From NCBI GenBank assembly GCA_024654265.1, contig JANLIO010000005.1:1-33120 (forward strand): 33,120 nt of DNA, written 5' to 3'. The translations under genes were made by a program, and so were the position numbers. The notes under the pieces are model-generated. The model was not told where the DNA came from, ran no database searches, and saw only the letters and a program-made list of their open reading frames with translations. The DNA comes from a bacterium (GTDB lineage: Bacteria > Patescibacteriota > Patescibacteriia > 2-12-FULL-60-25). Within the stretch, counting starts at the first letter, position 1; each line of letters opens with the position of its first letter. Positions 15,142 through 23,159 of the stretch are shown here, one piece after another.

Positions 15142-15615
15142 TTATTTGTGATACTCCTTCCCTCTCACAATCATCTCTGCACGGTAGAGTTGTTCAAGGA
15201 GGACGATGCGCGCGAGGATGTGGGGGAGTGTTATTTTTCCAAATGAGATGATGTGATTTGCCTGACTGCGAATTTCATCTGAAAGCCCCCATGAGCCTCC
15301 GATGAGGAAGACGAGAGATTCGCCGTTTTGAGACCACGTTTCGATGTTGTGCGAAAGCGTGGCTGAAGGCACCTCTTTTCCGGTTTCATCGAGTGCAATG
15401 ATGATGGCATTTTCTGGGAGTGATTTGAGGAGGGAGTCAGCCTCGGTTTGGAGGGTATTTCCGATATTCGGTTTTGCGGAGTTGGAATGGCCCTCGGGAA
15501 GCTCGATAATGGATACGTTTACAAAAGGTTTAAGGCGCTTTTCATATGATTGAATCGCTTCTTTTTGCCATGGGTCATTTGCCTTACCAATTGCTCGAAT
15601 AATGATCTTTTTCAT
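15142..15615 (-). CDS. rlmH: 23S rRNA (pseudouridine1915-N3)-methyltransferase
   Basis: 157 residues, matching RlmH (155 in E. coli). SPOUT-class signatures: IIALDETGKEVPSATLSHNIETW, LVFLIGGSWGLSDEIR (SAM-binding knot) and LPHILARIVLLEQLYRAEMIVRGKEYHK at the C-terminus. It methylates pseudouridine 1915 in helix 69 of 23S rRNA, acting late on the assembled ribosome. It is encoded divergently from the 23S gene, with a -10 box ending 6 nt before its ATG. The 23S gene next door carries an intron only 16 nt from the target position, so splicing must come before this modification. Confidence 0.96.
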   Translation of the reverse strand: MKKIIIRAIGKANDPWQKEAIQSYEKRLKPFVNVSIIELPEGHSNSAKPNIGNTLQTEADSLLKSLPENAIIIALDETGKEVPSATLSHNIETWSQNGESLVFLIGGSWGLSDEIRSQANHIISFGKITLPHILARIVLLEQLYRAEMIVRGKEYHK

Positions 15616-15621
15616 ACGAGC

Positions 15622-15650
15622 TTTATATCGTTAAAAGAGACACTTGACAA
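15622..15650 (-). promoter_or_regulatory. rlmH promoter predicting a leaderless mRNA
   Basis: Minus strand TTGTCA (15645-15650), 17-bp spacer, TATAAA (15622-15627), then 6 nt to the ATG at 15615. The -35 overlaps that of the divergent rRNA-side promoter, so the two probably compete. Confidence 0.75.
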
Positions 15651-15672
15651 CAAAGGAGACACGAACTAATAT
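15644..15672 (+). promoter_or_regulatory. Strong promoter upstream of the 23S gene
   Basis: TTGACA (15644-15649, perfect), 17-bp spacer, TAATAT (15667-15672). The start is expected near 15679. Confidence 0.8.
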
Positions 15673-15678
15673 ACCCGC

Positions 15679-15820
15679 ACTTCAACCCATGTCCAGATTT
15701 CGATCTTGGACCTCTGGAGACCGCAAATGCGAAACCACGAATGAGTATTGACTCACACTAAGGCGCAACGGATCTCTAGAAATTAGAGAACCGCTTGGTC
15801 GCCACCAAGTGGTTTTTGTT
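15679..15820 (+). ncRNA. Structured leader or small RNA ending in a terminator, upstream of 23S
   Basis: About 140 nt between the promoter and a terminator. Hairpins in order: GTCCA/TGGAC capped by a TTCG tetraloop (15691-15711); TGAGT/ACTCA (15742-15755); GG-A-TCTCTA/TAGAGA-A-CC (15770-15792); and the terminator CCGCTTGGT (15791-15799) with ACCAAGTGG (15804-15812) followed by a T run. No credible ORF. It is either an independent small RNA or an attenuated rRNA leader. I recognise no Rfam family. Confidence 0.55.
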
Positions 15821-15858
15821 TCATGCGCGGTGTTGGGGGCGAACCTCGACAACAAAAG

Positions 15859-15896
15859 ATCCATGATGAATAAATATCATACGTACAAGGTATGTA
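15859..15896 (+). other. 5' strand of the 23S processing stem
   Basis: The stretch beginning ATCCATGATGAA (15859) through TATCATACGTACAAGG (to about 15890) is complementary, with few mismatches, to 19941-19979 beyond the 3' end of 23S. Such stems are cut by RNase III to release pre-23S rRNA. Confidence 0.75.
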
Positions 15897-16572
15897 AAAA
15901 GTACCTTGTGTATGTGTCCTTCGGGATGCATGCACAAAATTGAAATAACACGTAAGGGCGTACGGTGAATGGCTAGGTATTGAGAAGCTGATGAAGGACG
16001 TCGCAGCCTGCGATAAGCCTCGGTGAGGTGGCAAGCAACCTATGATCCGGGGATTTCCGAATGGGGAAACCCATCCTAATGAAGTTGGGATACCTACAGC
16101 TGAATATATAGGCTGTATGGGAGGCACCCGGGGAAGTGAAACATCTCAGTACCCGGAGGAAAAGAAACAAACAAATGCGGACCTCTCATCTCTCGCGGAC
16201 TCTTCGGAGATCGCGTTGAGATGAGCTGTCCGTATGCATTCCGTTAGTAGCGGCGAGCGAACACGGAGGAGCCCAAACCATCATCTGTGAACGCGTGAAC
16301 CGAATTGAGCACTTGTGTTTGATGAGGCCGCGCGTGACGAGCTTAGGCTGTCGCAGAAGATGGTGTTGCGGACAACACAATTCCGTAATCCTAAGATTTG
16401 GAGACAATTATTTTCTCTATAGTCGAGTTTCCTGGAAAGGAAAACCAAAGAGGGTGATAGTCCCGTAGATGAAATAGATGTAAAAATTGTAGTGTTGATC
16501 CAGAGTACGACGGAACTCGAGAAATTCCGTCGGAAGCAGCCACGACGATGTGGCAAGGCTAAATACTTCTCA

Positions 16573-16605
<33 letters not shown>

Positions 16606-16670
16606 CTGAAAAGAAGCCCGGGAGGGCGATGAAATAGTATCTGAAACCGTATGCCTACAAAGAGTCAGAG

Positions 16671-16997
16671 TCCCCACACCTTTCAGATTTTGTGATATCA
16701 GAGAAATCTGGTAGCTGTAGATGTATGCATTACTTCTACATTCTCAAAAGTGAAAAAGATGGAAAATTATACAAAGGATTTACGAATGATCTTCGTAAAC
16801 GATTTCAATCTCATCAAACAGGACAAAATGTTTCCACGAGATTGAGAAGGCCGTTTCGGCTTGTATATTATGAAGCGTATTCTTCAAGAGCAGATGCCTT
16901 TAAACGAGAGCAACAGATGAAAAAAACGGCAAAGGCATGGGCGCAGTTGAAAAGAAGAATAGAAAAGAGCATTCAGGAAATCTGAAAGGTGTGGGGA
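16671..16997 (+). mobile_element. Intervening sequence in 23S helix 25, bounded by a perfect 20-bp inverted repeat
   Basis: The left end TCCCCACACCTTTCAGATTT (16671-16690) is the exact reverse complement of 16978-16997. The 327-bp unit sits where E. coli 23S has the tip of helix 25, between AGAGTCAGAG and TGATGGCGTTCC. This is a known hotspot for intervening sequences (IVS) that RNase III cuts out without rejoining. It encodes a GIY-YIG protein. No group I core (no AAGATATAGTC) is present. A second short stem, CAGATTT (16684-16690) with AAATCTG (16704-16710), competes with the main one. No target-site duplication was seen. Confidence 0.85.
16725..16985 (+). CDS. GIY-YIG nuclease inside the 23S intervening sequence
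   Basis: 86 residues from ATG 16725; a GTG at 16692 would add eleven residues but lies next to the inverted repeat and adds no homology. The protein is a minimal UvrC/YhbQ-type (COG2827-like) GIY-YIG domain: YFYIL (3-7) is the GIY strand, LYKG (15-18) the YIG strand, then NDLRKRFQSHQTGQ with arginines and His30, and VYYEAY with the expected catalytic Glu50, ending in basic helices. The TGA stop (16983-16985) lies within the right inverted repeat, so gene and element end are fused. No Shine-Dalgarno site is evident. A role in moving the element is plausible but inferred; translation from pre-rRNA is required. Confidence 0.85.
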   Translation: MHYFYILKSEKDGKLYKGFTNDLRKRFQSHQTGQNVSTRLRRPFRLVYYEAYSSRADAFKREQQMKKTAKAWAQLKRRIEKSIQEI

Positions 16998-17496
16998 TGA
17001 TGGCGTTCCTATTGAAGAATGAGCCGACGAGTGATCTCGGTGTTGCAGGTTAAGTTCCTGCGGGAATGAAGCCACAGTGAAAGCGAGCCTGAATAGGGCG
17101 CAAGTAGCACCGAATCGACCCGAAACCCGGCGATCTAACCATGACCAGGGTGAAGTCCGCCGAAAGGCGGATGGAGGCCCGAACCCACGCGCCGTGCAAC
17201 ACGCGGGGATGAGTTGTGGTTAGCGGAGAAATTCCAATCGAGCCGGGTAATAGCTGGTTCTCCCTGAAATATATTTTGGTATAGCGCTGATTAATAGCAT
17301 AACGGGGGTAGAGCACTGAATGGGGTAGGGGGCTTCGGCCTACCTCCTCCAACCAAACTCCGAATACCGTTATGTGTTCCCAGCAGTCAGTCCGTGGGGG
17401 CTAAGCTCCATGTGACAAAAGGGAAACAGCCCAGATCGCAGACTAAGGTCCCTAACTGTATGCTAAGTGTGAAAGGCAGTGGGGCGGCTTAAACAA

Positions 17497-17558
<62 letters not shown>

Positions 17559-18360
17559 TGCCCTGCGCCGAAAACTTACCGGGGCTCAAGCATACGACCG
17601 AAGTCGCGGGCTTCGACATTTATGTCGGAGCGGTAAGGGAGCATTCGCATCGGCGCTGAAGCTATATCGCGAGGTATGGTGGAGCGGTGCGAAGAGAGAA
17701 TGTCGGCATTAGTAACAACAAGACAGGTGAGAATCCTGTCCCCCGTAAGCCCAAGGTTTCCAGGGCAACGAGAATCGCCCCTGGGTTAGTCGGTCCTAAG
17801 GCGAGGCCGAAAGGCGTAGTCGATGGACAGCAGGTTAATATTCCTGCACTACCTTGGTGTTTCGATGGAGAGACGCATTCTTGCATTTTCCGAGAATCTC
17901 GGAATGATTCTTCGGGCGCGAAGGGGTGTGATGTAGGCAAATCCGCATCACGTAAGCCTCGTTGTGAGCGCGAGCCGGCCGTAAGGCTGGCAAGGGAAGA
18001 GAATGGGGTGCCTAGAAAATCTTCTAGAGCTAACACCAAGGTAACCGTACCGGAAACCGACACAGGTGGGCGGGCATAAGTGTGCCAAGGGGTACGAGAG
18101 AAGCATCGTTAAGGAACTCGGCAAAACAGCGACCGTAACTTCGGGATAAGGTCTGGCTGCCGCAAGGTAGCCCGCAGCTAAAGACGCCAACCGACTGTTT
18201 ACCAAAAACACAGCTCCCTGCTAAACCGCAAGGTGATGTATAGGGGGTGATGCCTGGCCAGTGTCAGAACGTTAAGCGGAGAGGTTAGACGACTTCGGTC
18301 GTCAAAGCTTTGAAGTCAAGCGCTGATGAACGCCGGCGATAACTATAATCGTCCTAAGGT

Positions 18361-18706
18361 GAATATCCACGTTGCCTTAGTGAGGTGAGAGCCCTCCTTT
18401 GAACTTCATTTTTGCCAATGAAGAGGTAGAAGAAAATTTGGCTATATGCTGGAATCCCTGAGTATCTTAAGCGACTCGGATAATCATTTTGATTATCCAG
18501 TAATACGGCTTTAAGTGCAGGCAATCAGCAGGAAAGACTGAAATGAATCACCGGATCAATTGGATCCATGTTTATTTCAGAATCCTCAGAGACTACACGC
18601 CAAACTCCAAGACAACTTGGATGAAGATATAGTCCGAACTGCATGGCGACATGCAGAGTCTGATTTGGAACATCAGACCGATTCAAGCAGATCGTAACAA
18701 TATTCG
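18361..18706 (+). mobile_element. Group I intron in 23S after position U1931, no ORF
   Basis: 346 nt interrupting CCTAAGGT / AGCGAAATTCC, the conserved domain IV sequence. P1 is visible: exon CTAAGGT pairs with the internal guide GCCTTAG (18373-18379), ending in the required U-G wobble. The R element (CAGAGACTACACG, near 18586-18599) and S element AAGATATAGTCC (18624-18635) supply P7 (GACTA/TAGTC). The last intron base is G18706. The insertion site coincides with the I-CeuI recognition sequence. No homing nuclease is encoded, so the intron is probably immobile but self-splicing. Confidence 0.92.
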
Positions 18707-19254
18707 AGCGAAATTCCTTGTCGGGTGAGTTCCGACCCGCACGAATGGCATAACGAGTTGGCGACTGTCTTGACGATGCACTCGGTGAAATTGCAATTGA
18801 GGTGAAGATGCCTTGTACGCGCAGTGGGACGAAAAGACCCCGTGAAGCTTTACTATAGCTTGATATTGAGTTGTGGCTTAGCATGTTCAGCATAGGTGGG
18901 AGCCTTCGGGCAACAGTGAGATACCACCCTTGCCCTGTTACAACCCTTATCCCTACCCGTGAAACCGGGGAGGGAGACAGTATCTGGTGGGTAGTTTAAC
19001 TGGGGCGGTTGCCTCCTAAAGAGTAACGGAGGCGTTCACAAAGGTCAGCTAGGTGCGGATGGAAATCGCATCGATACCGCAATGGGAAAAGCTGGCTTAA
19101 CTGCAAGACCTACAAGTCGAGCAGATGGGAAACCAGGACATAGTGATCCGACCGTACGATATCGGACGGCGGAAGCTCAACGGATAAAAGCTACTCCGGG
19201 GATAACAGGCTGATCTCCCCCAAGAGTCCACATCGACGGGGAGGTTTGGCACCT

Positions 19255-19549
19255 TAATATCGGGGTGCTACAGGAGTGATCCTGTACCAAAAATTCGGCT
19301 TATAACGGTGAAACCGTAAGTGATTATGTGGTTCTAAAATCACACGGCAATACCGTGGGAAGTCCTCCGACAACAGTTGGAGTGACCCCGTAACGACTGA
19401 TCCGAAAGGAAAGAGTTCTGATGAAAAATCAGGGCTAACACGCCGACTCTTATCAACAAAATCGAGACTATGCCGAACAGGGCTACGGTCCGAGATAAGA
19501 AGAAGATATAGTCTGATCCTGTGAGAAATTACAGAAAAATAACCGACAG
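19255..19549 (+). mobile_element. Group I intron in 23S after position U2500, no ORF
   Basis: 295 nt interrupting GGCACCT / CGATGTCGGCTC in the peptidyl-transferase centre. The 5' exon GCACCT pairs with the guide GGGTGC near 19264-19269 with a terminal U-G. P7 is formed by GAGACTA (19464-19470) and AAGATATAGTC (19503-19513). The last base is G19549. No ORF of its own; the only long frame is on the opposite strand and is not credible. Confidence 0.9.
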
Positions 19550-19595
<46 letters not shown>

Positions 19596-19609
19596 TTGGC
19601 TGTTCGCCA

Positions 19610-19661
<52 letters not shown>

Positions 19662-19940
19662 CTGTCTACTGCGCGCGTGGAATTTTGAGGAGACGGATCT
19701 CTAGTACGAGAGGACCGAGATTCACGAACCTCTGGTGTACCGGCTGTTCCACCAGGAGCATCGCCGGGTAGCTAGGTTCGGTACGGATAAACGCTGAAAG
19801 CATATAAGCGTGAAGCCGTCTCCAAGATGAGAATTCATTTGAGGGCCCTTCGAGACGAGGAGGTCGATAGGCCGTACGTGTAAGGCGCGTGAGCGCTTAA
19901 GCGGAGCGGTACTAATAGCCCAATGTTATTTCTTCACAAT

Positions 19941-19979
19941 TTACTACCTTTGTACGTATGATACTTGTTCATCATGGAT
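19941..19979 (+). other. 3' strand of the 23S processing stem
   Basis: CTTTGTACGTATGATA and TTCATCATGGAT pair with 15859-15896 upstream of the 23S gene, bringing the two ends of the precursor together. Confidence 0.75.
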
Positions 19980-20039
19980 AAAAAGCTTAAGAATCGGGAA
20001 TTTTTTCAAGATCTTCTATAAATAGAGATCGTGATGAAT

Positions 20040-20158
20040 TCCCGGTGGCTGAAGCGGTGAAGATACACCCGTTCCCATTCCGAACACGGCAGTTAAGCTC
20101 ACCAGCAGTGATGGTACTTGGGGTAAACCAACCCCTGGGAGAGTAACCCGTTGCCGGA
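20040..20158 (+). rRNA. rrf: 5S ribosomal RNA
   Basis: About 119 nt starting TCCCGGTGGCTGAAGCGGTG. Loop A/helix III region CCCATTCCGAACACGGCAGTTAAGC and helix IV/V TGGTACTTGGGGTAAACCAACCCCTGGGAGAGTA match bacterial 5S. The terminal helix pairs CCGGTGGC with GTTGCCGG. It lies about 110 bp after 23S in the same transcription unit. Confidence 0.95.
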
Positions 20159-20164
20159 CCATAG

Positions 20165-20193
20165 AACCTCAACAGAAATGTTGGGGTTTTTTG
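20165..20193 (+). terminator. rRNA operon terminator
   Basis: CCTCAACA (20167-20174) and TGTTGGGG (20179-20186) around a GAAA loop, followed by six T. Confidence 0.9.
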
Positions 20194-20215
20194 TTTGGGG
20201 ATTACTTCGAAAATG

Positions 20216-21193
20216 CTAGGCTTCTCGTATGATTTCGAAGCCGTTGAAACTGCCGGCGAGAGCGAGGCCTATGATTTTTCCGGAGCAGATTTTTTTTGAG
20301 CGTATTTGAGATGCAATTTCGTTGATTGTCGCTCCGGATCCCACGACATCATCGATGAGGAGGATGTTTTTAAAGGTTTTTGTTTCCTCAACCACCATTG
20401 ATTGCTGGGCATTTTCAATACGTTCATCAAGTTTTGAAAGTGTTTTTTGAGGAACGATAATCGGCGTTCGAATCTTAGTAATTTTCATTGATGGTACAGA
20501 CAGGCGCAGTTGATTCTCTAGTTCCTTTAAGAATTGAACTTTTCGTTGGACGGTGTGTGGGATAAATCCAATGGCATCAATCTTGTGCCGTTTTATTGTA
20601 TCTAGAATACGATCATGCACTTCTTTCGCAATTATATTCATAAGTGTATGACTTTGACTCTGTTTTGCGTACAAAATGAGCTCGCCGAGCTTCGTCTTTC
20701 CAAAACGTTCAATTGTATAGAATTCAAGGTAATACAATTCGTCTAGATAAACGATTGGGAATGTTTGTTTGATTTTACGCAAACCATTAATAAGACCATT
20801 TTCTTTGTACGTATCAAATTTTTTTACGCTTGTAACGTATTCGGTTGATGTTTTTACCGGATCAATTTTTCTCACATCGCACCATCTGATGAATGCCTTA
20901 ATTCCAGTTTGCAATTCACCGCTTGGTGTAATCTTTAAGAAATTTTCATTAATGAATCGTTCAATTTGAGGATCAAATGAGTAATGCTTTTGAATTTCAG
21001 ATGTACGCACAACACTATAAAAAACTTTTGGTGGCGTGCCTTGTTTTTTCAATATTCCATTTTCAACAAGTTTAGAGAGATGTCGAAAAACCGCAGGTGG
21101 TGTCAGTCCAATATGGGCAATAATATCCTTGGGGGATACTTGTTGCTGTGTTGAAATAAATTCAATAATTCGGTCTTTTGTCTGCGTCTTCAT
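20216..21193 (-). CDS. Winged-helix transcriptional regulator fused to a ComF-like phosphoribosyltransferase domain
   Basis: 325 residues. Residues 1-62 form an ArsR/MarR-like winged helix (RIIEFISTQQQVSPKDIIAHIGLTPPAVFRHLSKLVENGILKK). A middle region (about 70-200) is unassigned. Residues about 205-325 form a type I PRTase domain: IPHTVQRKVQFLKEL resembles the ComF PVP..RGFNQ..L element, and NILLIDDVVGSGAT (276-289) is the PRPP-binding loop with its acidic pair. The protein should bind DNA in response to PRPP or a nucleotide, or take part in DNA uptake like ComF. The promoter is overlapped by a palindrome, suggesting autoregulation. The exact ligand and targets are unknown. Confidence 0.83.
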   Translation of the reverse strand: MKTQTKDRIIEFISTQQQVSPKDIIAHIGLTPPAVFRHLSKLVENGILKKQGTPPKVFYSVVRTSEIQKHYSFDPQIERFINENFLKITPSGELQTGIKAFIRWCDVRKIDPVKTSTEYVTSVKKFDTYKENGLINGLRKIKQTFPIVYLDELYYLEFYTIERFGKTKLGELILYAKQSQSHTLMNIIAKEVHDRILDTIKRHKIDAIGFIPHTVQRKVQFLKELENQLRLSVPSMKITKIRTPIIVPQKTLSKLDERIENAQQSMVVEETKTFKNILLIDDVVGSGATINEIASQIRSKKICSGKIIGLALAGSFNGFEIIREA

Positions 21194-21196
21194 GTA

Positions 21197-21230
21197 TATA
21201 TAGTATACTGTGTACTATATACTATGTCAA
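21197..21230 (-). promoter_or_regulatory. Leaderless-type promoter with overlapping palindromic operator
   Basis: Minus strand TTGACA (21225-21230), 17-bp spacer, TATACT (21202-21207), then 8 nt to the ATG at 21193. TATATAGTA (21197-21205) and TACTATATA (21213-21221) form a perfect 9-bp inverted repeat over the -10 and spacer, a likely site for the winged-helix protein itself. Confidence 0.7.
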
Positions 21231-21422
21231 GATGTATGTCGTTCATAGCCAGAATTTATATATAAAAAAACGTTCAATTTTGAAGTTTTGTGTATTATGC
21301 GCTTGATCCTAGAAGTACGATCTCACTCTATTTTAAAAAATATCCAAAAGATAGACCAAGTTTCTCTGTAATATCTATCCAACGTCACAATTCGCGGAAA
21401 CGAATGATGAATTTGGATTGAT

Positions 21423-21445
21423 CCGCCAAAAGGGTTTTTTGGCGG
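21423..21445. terminator. Perfect hairpin downstream of the lipoprotein gene
   Basis: CCGCCAAAA (21423-21431) pairs with TTTTGGCGG (21437-21445). There is no long T run after it on the minus strand, so termination is likely but not certain. The rest of 21231-21461 is AT-rich and I see nothing else in it. Confidence 0.5.
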
Positions 21446-21461
21446 TAAGGAAATGAATGAA

Positions 21462-21923
21462 CTAGAGGTGAGCAACAGGGGATTTGATGTGAAGGCATGG
21501 ATTTTGCGCGAAAAGTCGTGCGATTGTTTCCATCATGTCTGCACGGGAGTAGACGAGTGGAAGGTCGTTACTACCAACCTGTTGCATGAACAGGAGGCGT
21601 GGAATGAGCGGATAGTCGCTTGAACTGTAGGATTTACACGATTCTATTGATCGTGAGATCTTCGGCTGATTGAGGGAAAGAGATATTTCGCCGTCATCTG
21701 GGTGACATTGATACTCAATTCTGCTAAAGAAAAGCTCAAAATCGTTGAGTTTGATGACCATATACGGCCCGCCGAGTTTGAAACTGTGCCCAGGAGTGCA
21801 TATTTGGACACCGAGCTGTTCTTCCTTTGCTGGATTTTTGGCAGGAACAGGTTCCCGTCTCATCGGCGTTTGCGAACAACCGGCGATGAGGTAAATTGCG
21901 AAAAATTTCCTGAAACGACTCAT
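21462..21923 (-). CDS. Small lipoprotein of unknown function
   Basis: 153 residues. AGGAGG sits four bases before the ATG. The N-terminus RFRKFFAIYLIAGCSQT has a basic start, a hydrophobic core and a lipobox (IAGC), so Cys16 should be lipidated and the protein anchored to the membrane outside. The mature part has a Pro/Lys linker and several cysteines (C42, C73, C96, C143) that may form disulfides. I recognise no family. It is transcribed alone. Confidence 0.75.
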   Translation of the reverse strand: MSRFRKFFAIYLIAGCSQTPMRREPVPAKNPAKEEQLGVQICTPGHSFKLGGPYMVIKLNDFELFFSRIEYQCHPDDGEISLSLNQPKISRSIESCKSYSSSDYPLIPRLLFMQQVGSNDLPLVYSRADMMETIARLFAQNPCLHIKSPVAHL

Positions 21924-22131
21924 GGATCCTCCTTTGAATGTGCTTTTTTGATCTTAACAGGGTAATCCTGCAGAGGAAAGCGAGGACTCCTTGGCATTGA
22001 AGATTACATGGGCGTCTGTTTAGGCCACTTATGGCAACAAACATCAGATGATAGGAATTTTTTCAGAGGTTGAAAATATATATCAATATCGGTAAGATCT
22101 TTTTGCATTTCGCGCCTTTAAGGAGGACAGG

Positions 22132-22821
22132 ATGAGCGTACTAAATCAGAGACTGTTTCGTGGTCCGAAAGGATCTGATGTGCTTCGATTCTTGAAATCA
22201 AGAGAAGAACCATGGGATGCACTTGAAAGACTTGCGATTTTGATGGAATCCTTCAGAAATAGATCAAAAGGCCAGCGAAAGCCACCTAAATGGGAGCTAT
22301 TGCGTCGTTTGGAGTCTACATTGCTTGATAACCATAAGGGGGCTGTGGATATCGTGGGGGCAGCTCGAGTCTTTGGTGGAGAAGGGCTCAAATCTGATAG
22401 CTCAGTATACATAAAAGGCCCCATTTTTCTGGGAAAAAATGTAGTATTGCGCGCCGGTGTTGTTATCACTGGGCCTTGCTATATCGGAGACGGAGTTAAG
22501 ATCGGCCATAACTGCCGAGTGAAGGACACAATTGTTTTGGATAGATCGGAACTTGTGTTTGGAACACACTTGTCTGGTTGTGTCATTGGTAGGAACGTTC
22601 GCTTGGACAAGGGCGTTCAGATCGCTGATAGTCCGATTCCTGATTGGTTCCTGCAACGATATCCTTCGCTCTCATCATATGGGGCGGCAATTGGTGATGA
22701 CACAATTCTGGAACCAGGGGCATTACTTGGGTCTGGGGCTGTCCTTCTACCTAGGACTCACATGGAGCTTGGGACGAAGCGACGGCCTTCCGGGATTTAT
22801 TCCGGAAGAATAACAGACTGA
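22132..22821 (+). CDS. Left-handed beta-helix (hexapeptide-repeat) protein, GlmU C-terminus-like
   Basis: 229 residues. GGAGG precedes the ATG with normal spacing. Residues 1-75 are helical and basic. From about 80, hexapeptide repeats follow (VYIKGP-IFLGKN-VVLRAG-VVITGP-CYIGDG-VKIGHN-CRVKDT), then VIGRNVRLDKGVQIADS and AAIGDDTILEPGALLGSGAVLLPRT. This is the trimeric beta-helix of acyltransferases and of the C-terminal domain of sugar-nucleotide transferases. No nucleotidyltransferase domain is attached. The substrate cannot be told; a role in surface sugar modification is inferred. It has its own terminator. Confidence 0.82.
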   Translation: MSVLNQRLFRGPKGSDVLRFLKSREEPWDALERLAILMESFRNRSKGQRKPPKWELLRRLESTLLDNHKGAVDIVGAARVFGGEGLKSDSSVYIKGPIFLGKNVVLRAGVVITGPCYIGDGVKIGHNCRVKDTIVLDRSELVFGTHLSGCVIGRNVRLDKGVQIADSPIPDWFLQRYPSLSSYGAAIGDDTILEPGALLGSGAVLLPRTHMELGTKRRPSGIYSGRITD

Positions 22822-22837
22822 TAACAATCTTCTTCTA

Positions 22838-22867
22838 AGAGCCACTCACGAATAGTGGCTCTTCTGT
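22838..22867 (+). terminator. Terminator of the beta-helix gene
   Basis: AGAGCCACT (22838-22846) pairs perfectly with AGTGGCTCT (22854-22862), followed by TCTGTT. A TGTTATAAT extended -10 box overlaps its end (22865-22873) and may start the next transcript. Confidence 0.8.
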
Positions 22868-22915
22868 TATAATGAAATCAGAAATTTGAGCTGGAAAAAT
22901 CGCTGGTGAATATTT

Positions 22916-23071
22916 ATGAAATCGAAAAATAATAAAACCGTTAAGGAGCTCATTCGGGATCATGAAAAGATTGAACACGATCTTGGGTATTGGTTGGAGC
23001 ACGTGTCGCATTGGGCGCTCCTTTTATTTGCATCAATTCTTTCCGTCTTTGTTATTTCAACTTTTTTTTAA
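22916..23071 (+). CDS. Small single-pass membrane protein
   Basis: 51 residues. The N-terminal 30 are charged and helical (KSKNNKTVKELIRDHEKIEHDLGYWLEHVSHW), followed by a C-terminal membrane helix (ALLLFASILSVFVISTFF). It is too short for most gene callers but sits alone after an extended -10 box (TGTTATAAT, 22865-22873). The charged-helix-plus-tail-anchor layout is typical of real small membrane proteins. The Shine-Dalgarno site is poor (GGTGA, ten bases before the ATG). I recognise no family. Confidence 0.55.
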   Translation: MKSKNNKTVKELIRDHEKIEHDLGYWLEHVSHWALLLFASILSVFVISTFF

Positions 23072-23086
23072 ATTAGGGTCGTCAGT

Positions 23087-23095
23087 TTATCCACA
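23087..23095 (+). promoter_or_regulatory. DnaA-box consensus
   Basis: TTATCCACA, a perfect 9-mer, in the AT-rich gap before the LytR_C gene. A second perfect copy is at 24059-24067. Confidence 0.35.
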
Positions 23096-23159
23096 CCCAT
23101 ACAAATTGAGAATCTTCGCTACATACAGCAAAGATTGTGTATATTGAACATATATTGGA

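Noticed and set aside
16671..16997. A third group I or a group II intron
   Set aside because: No guide pairing, no P7 sequence and no domain V; the perfect end repeats and the helix 25 position point to an intervening sequence.
22132..22821. Full GlmU or glucose-1-phosphate nucleotidyltransferase
   Set aside because: Only the beta-helix is present; no N-terminal nucleotidyltransferase motif.
22962..23147. 61-residue plus-strand frame (MKRLNTILGIGW...)
   Set aside because: It overlaps the 51-residue membrane protein in another frame, which has a better layout (charged helix plus membrane anchor).
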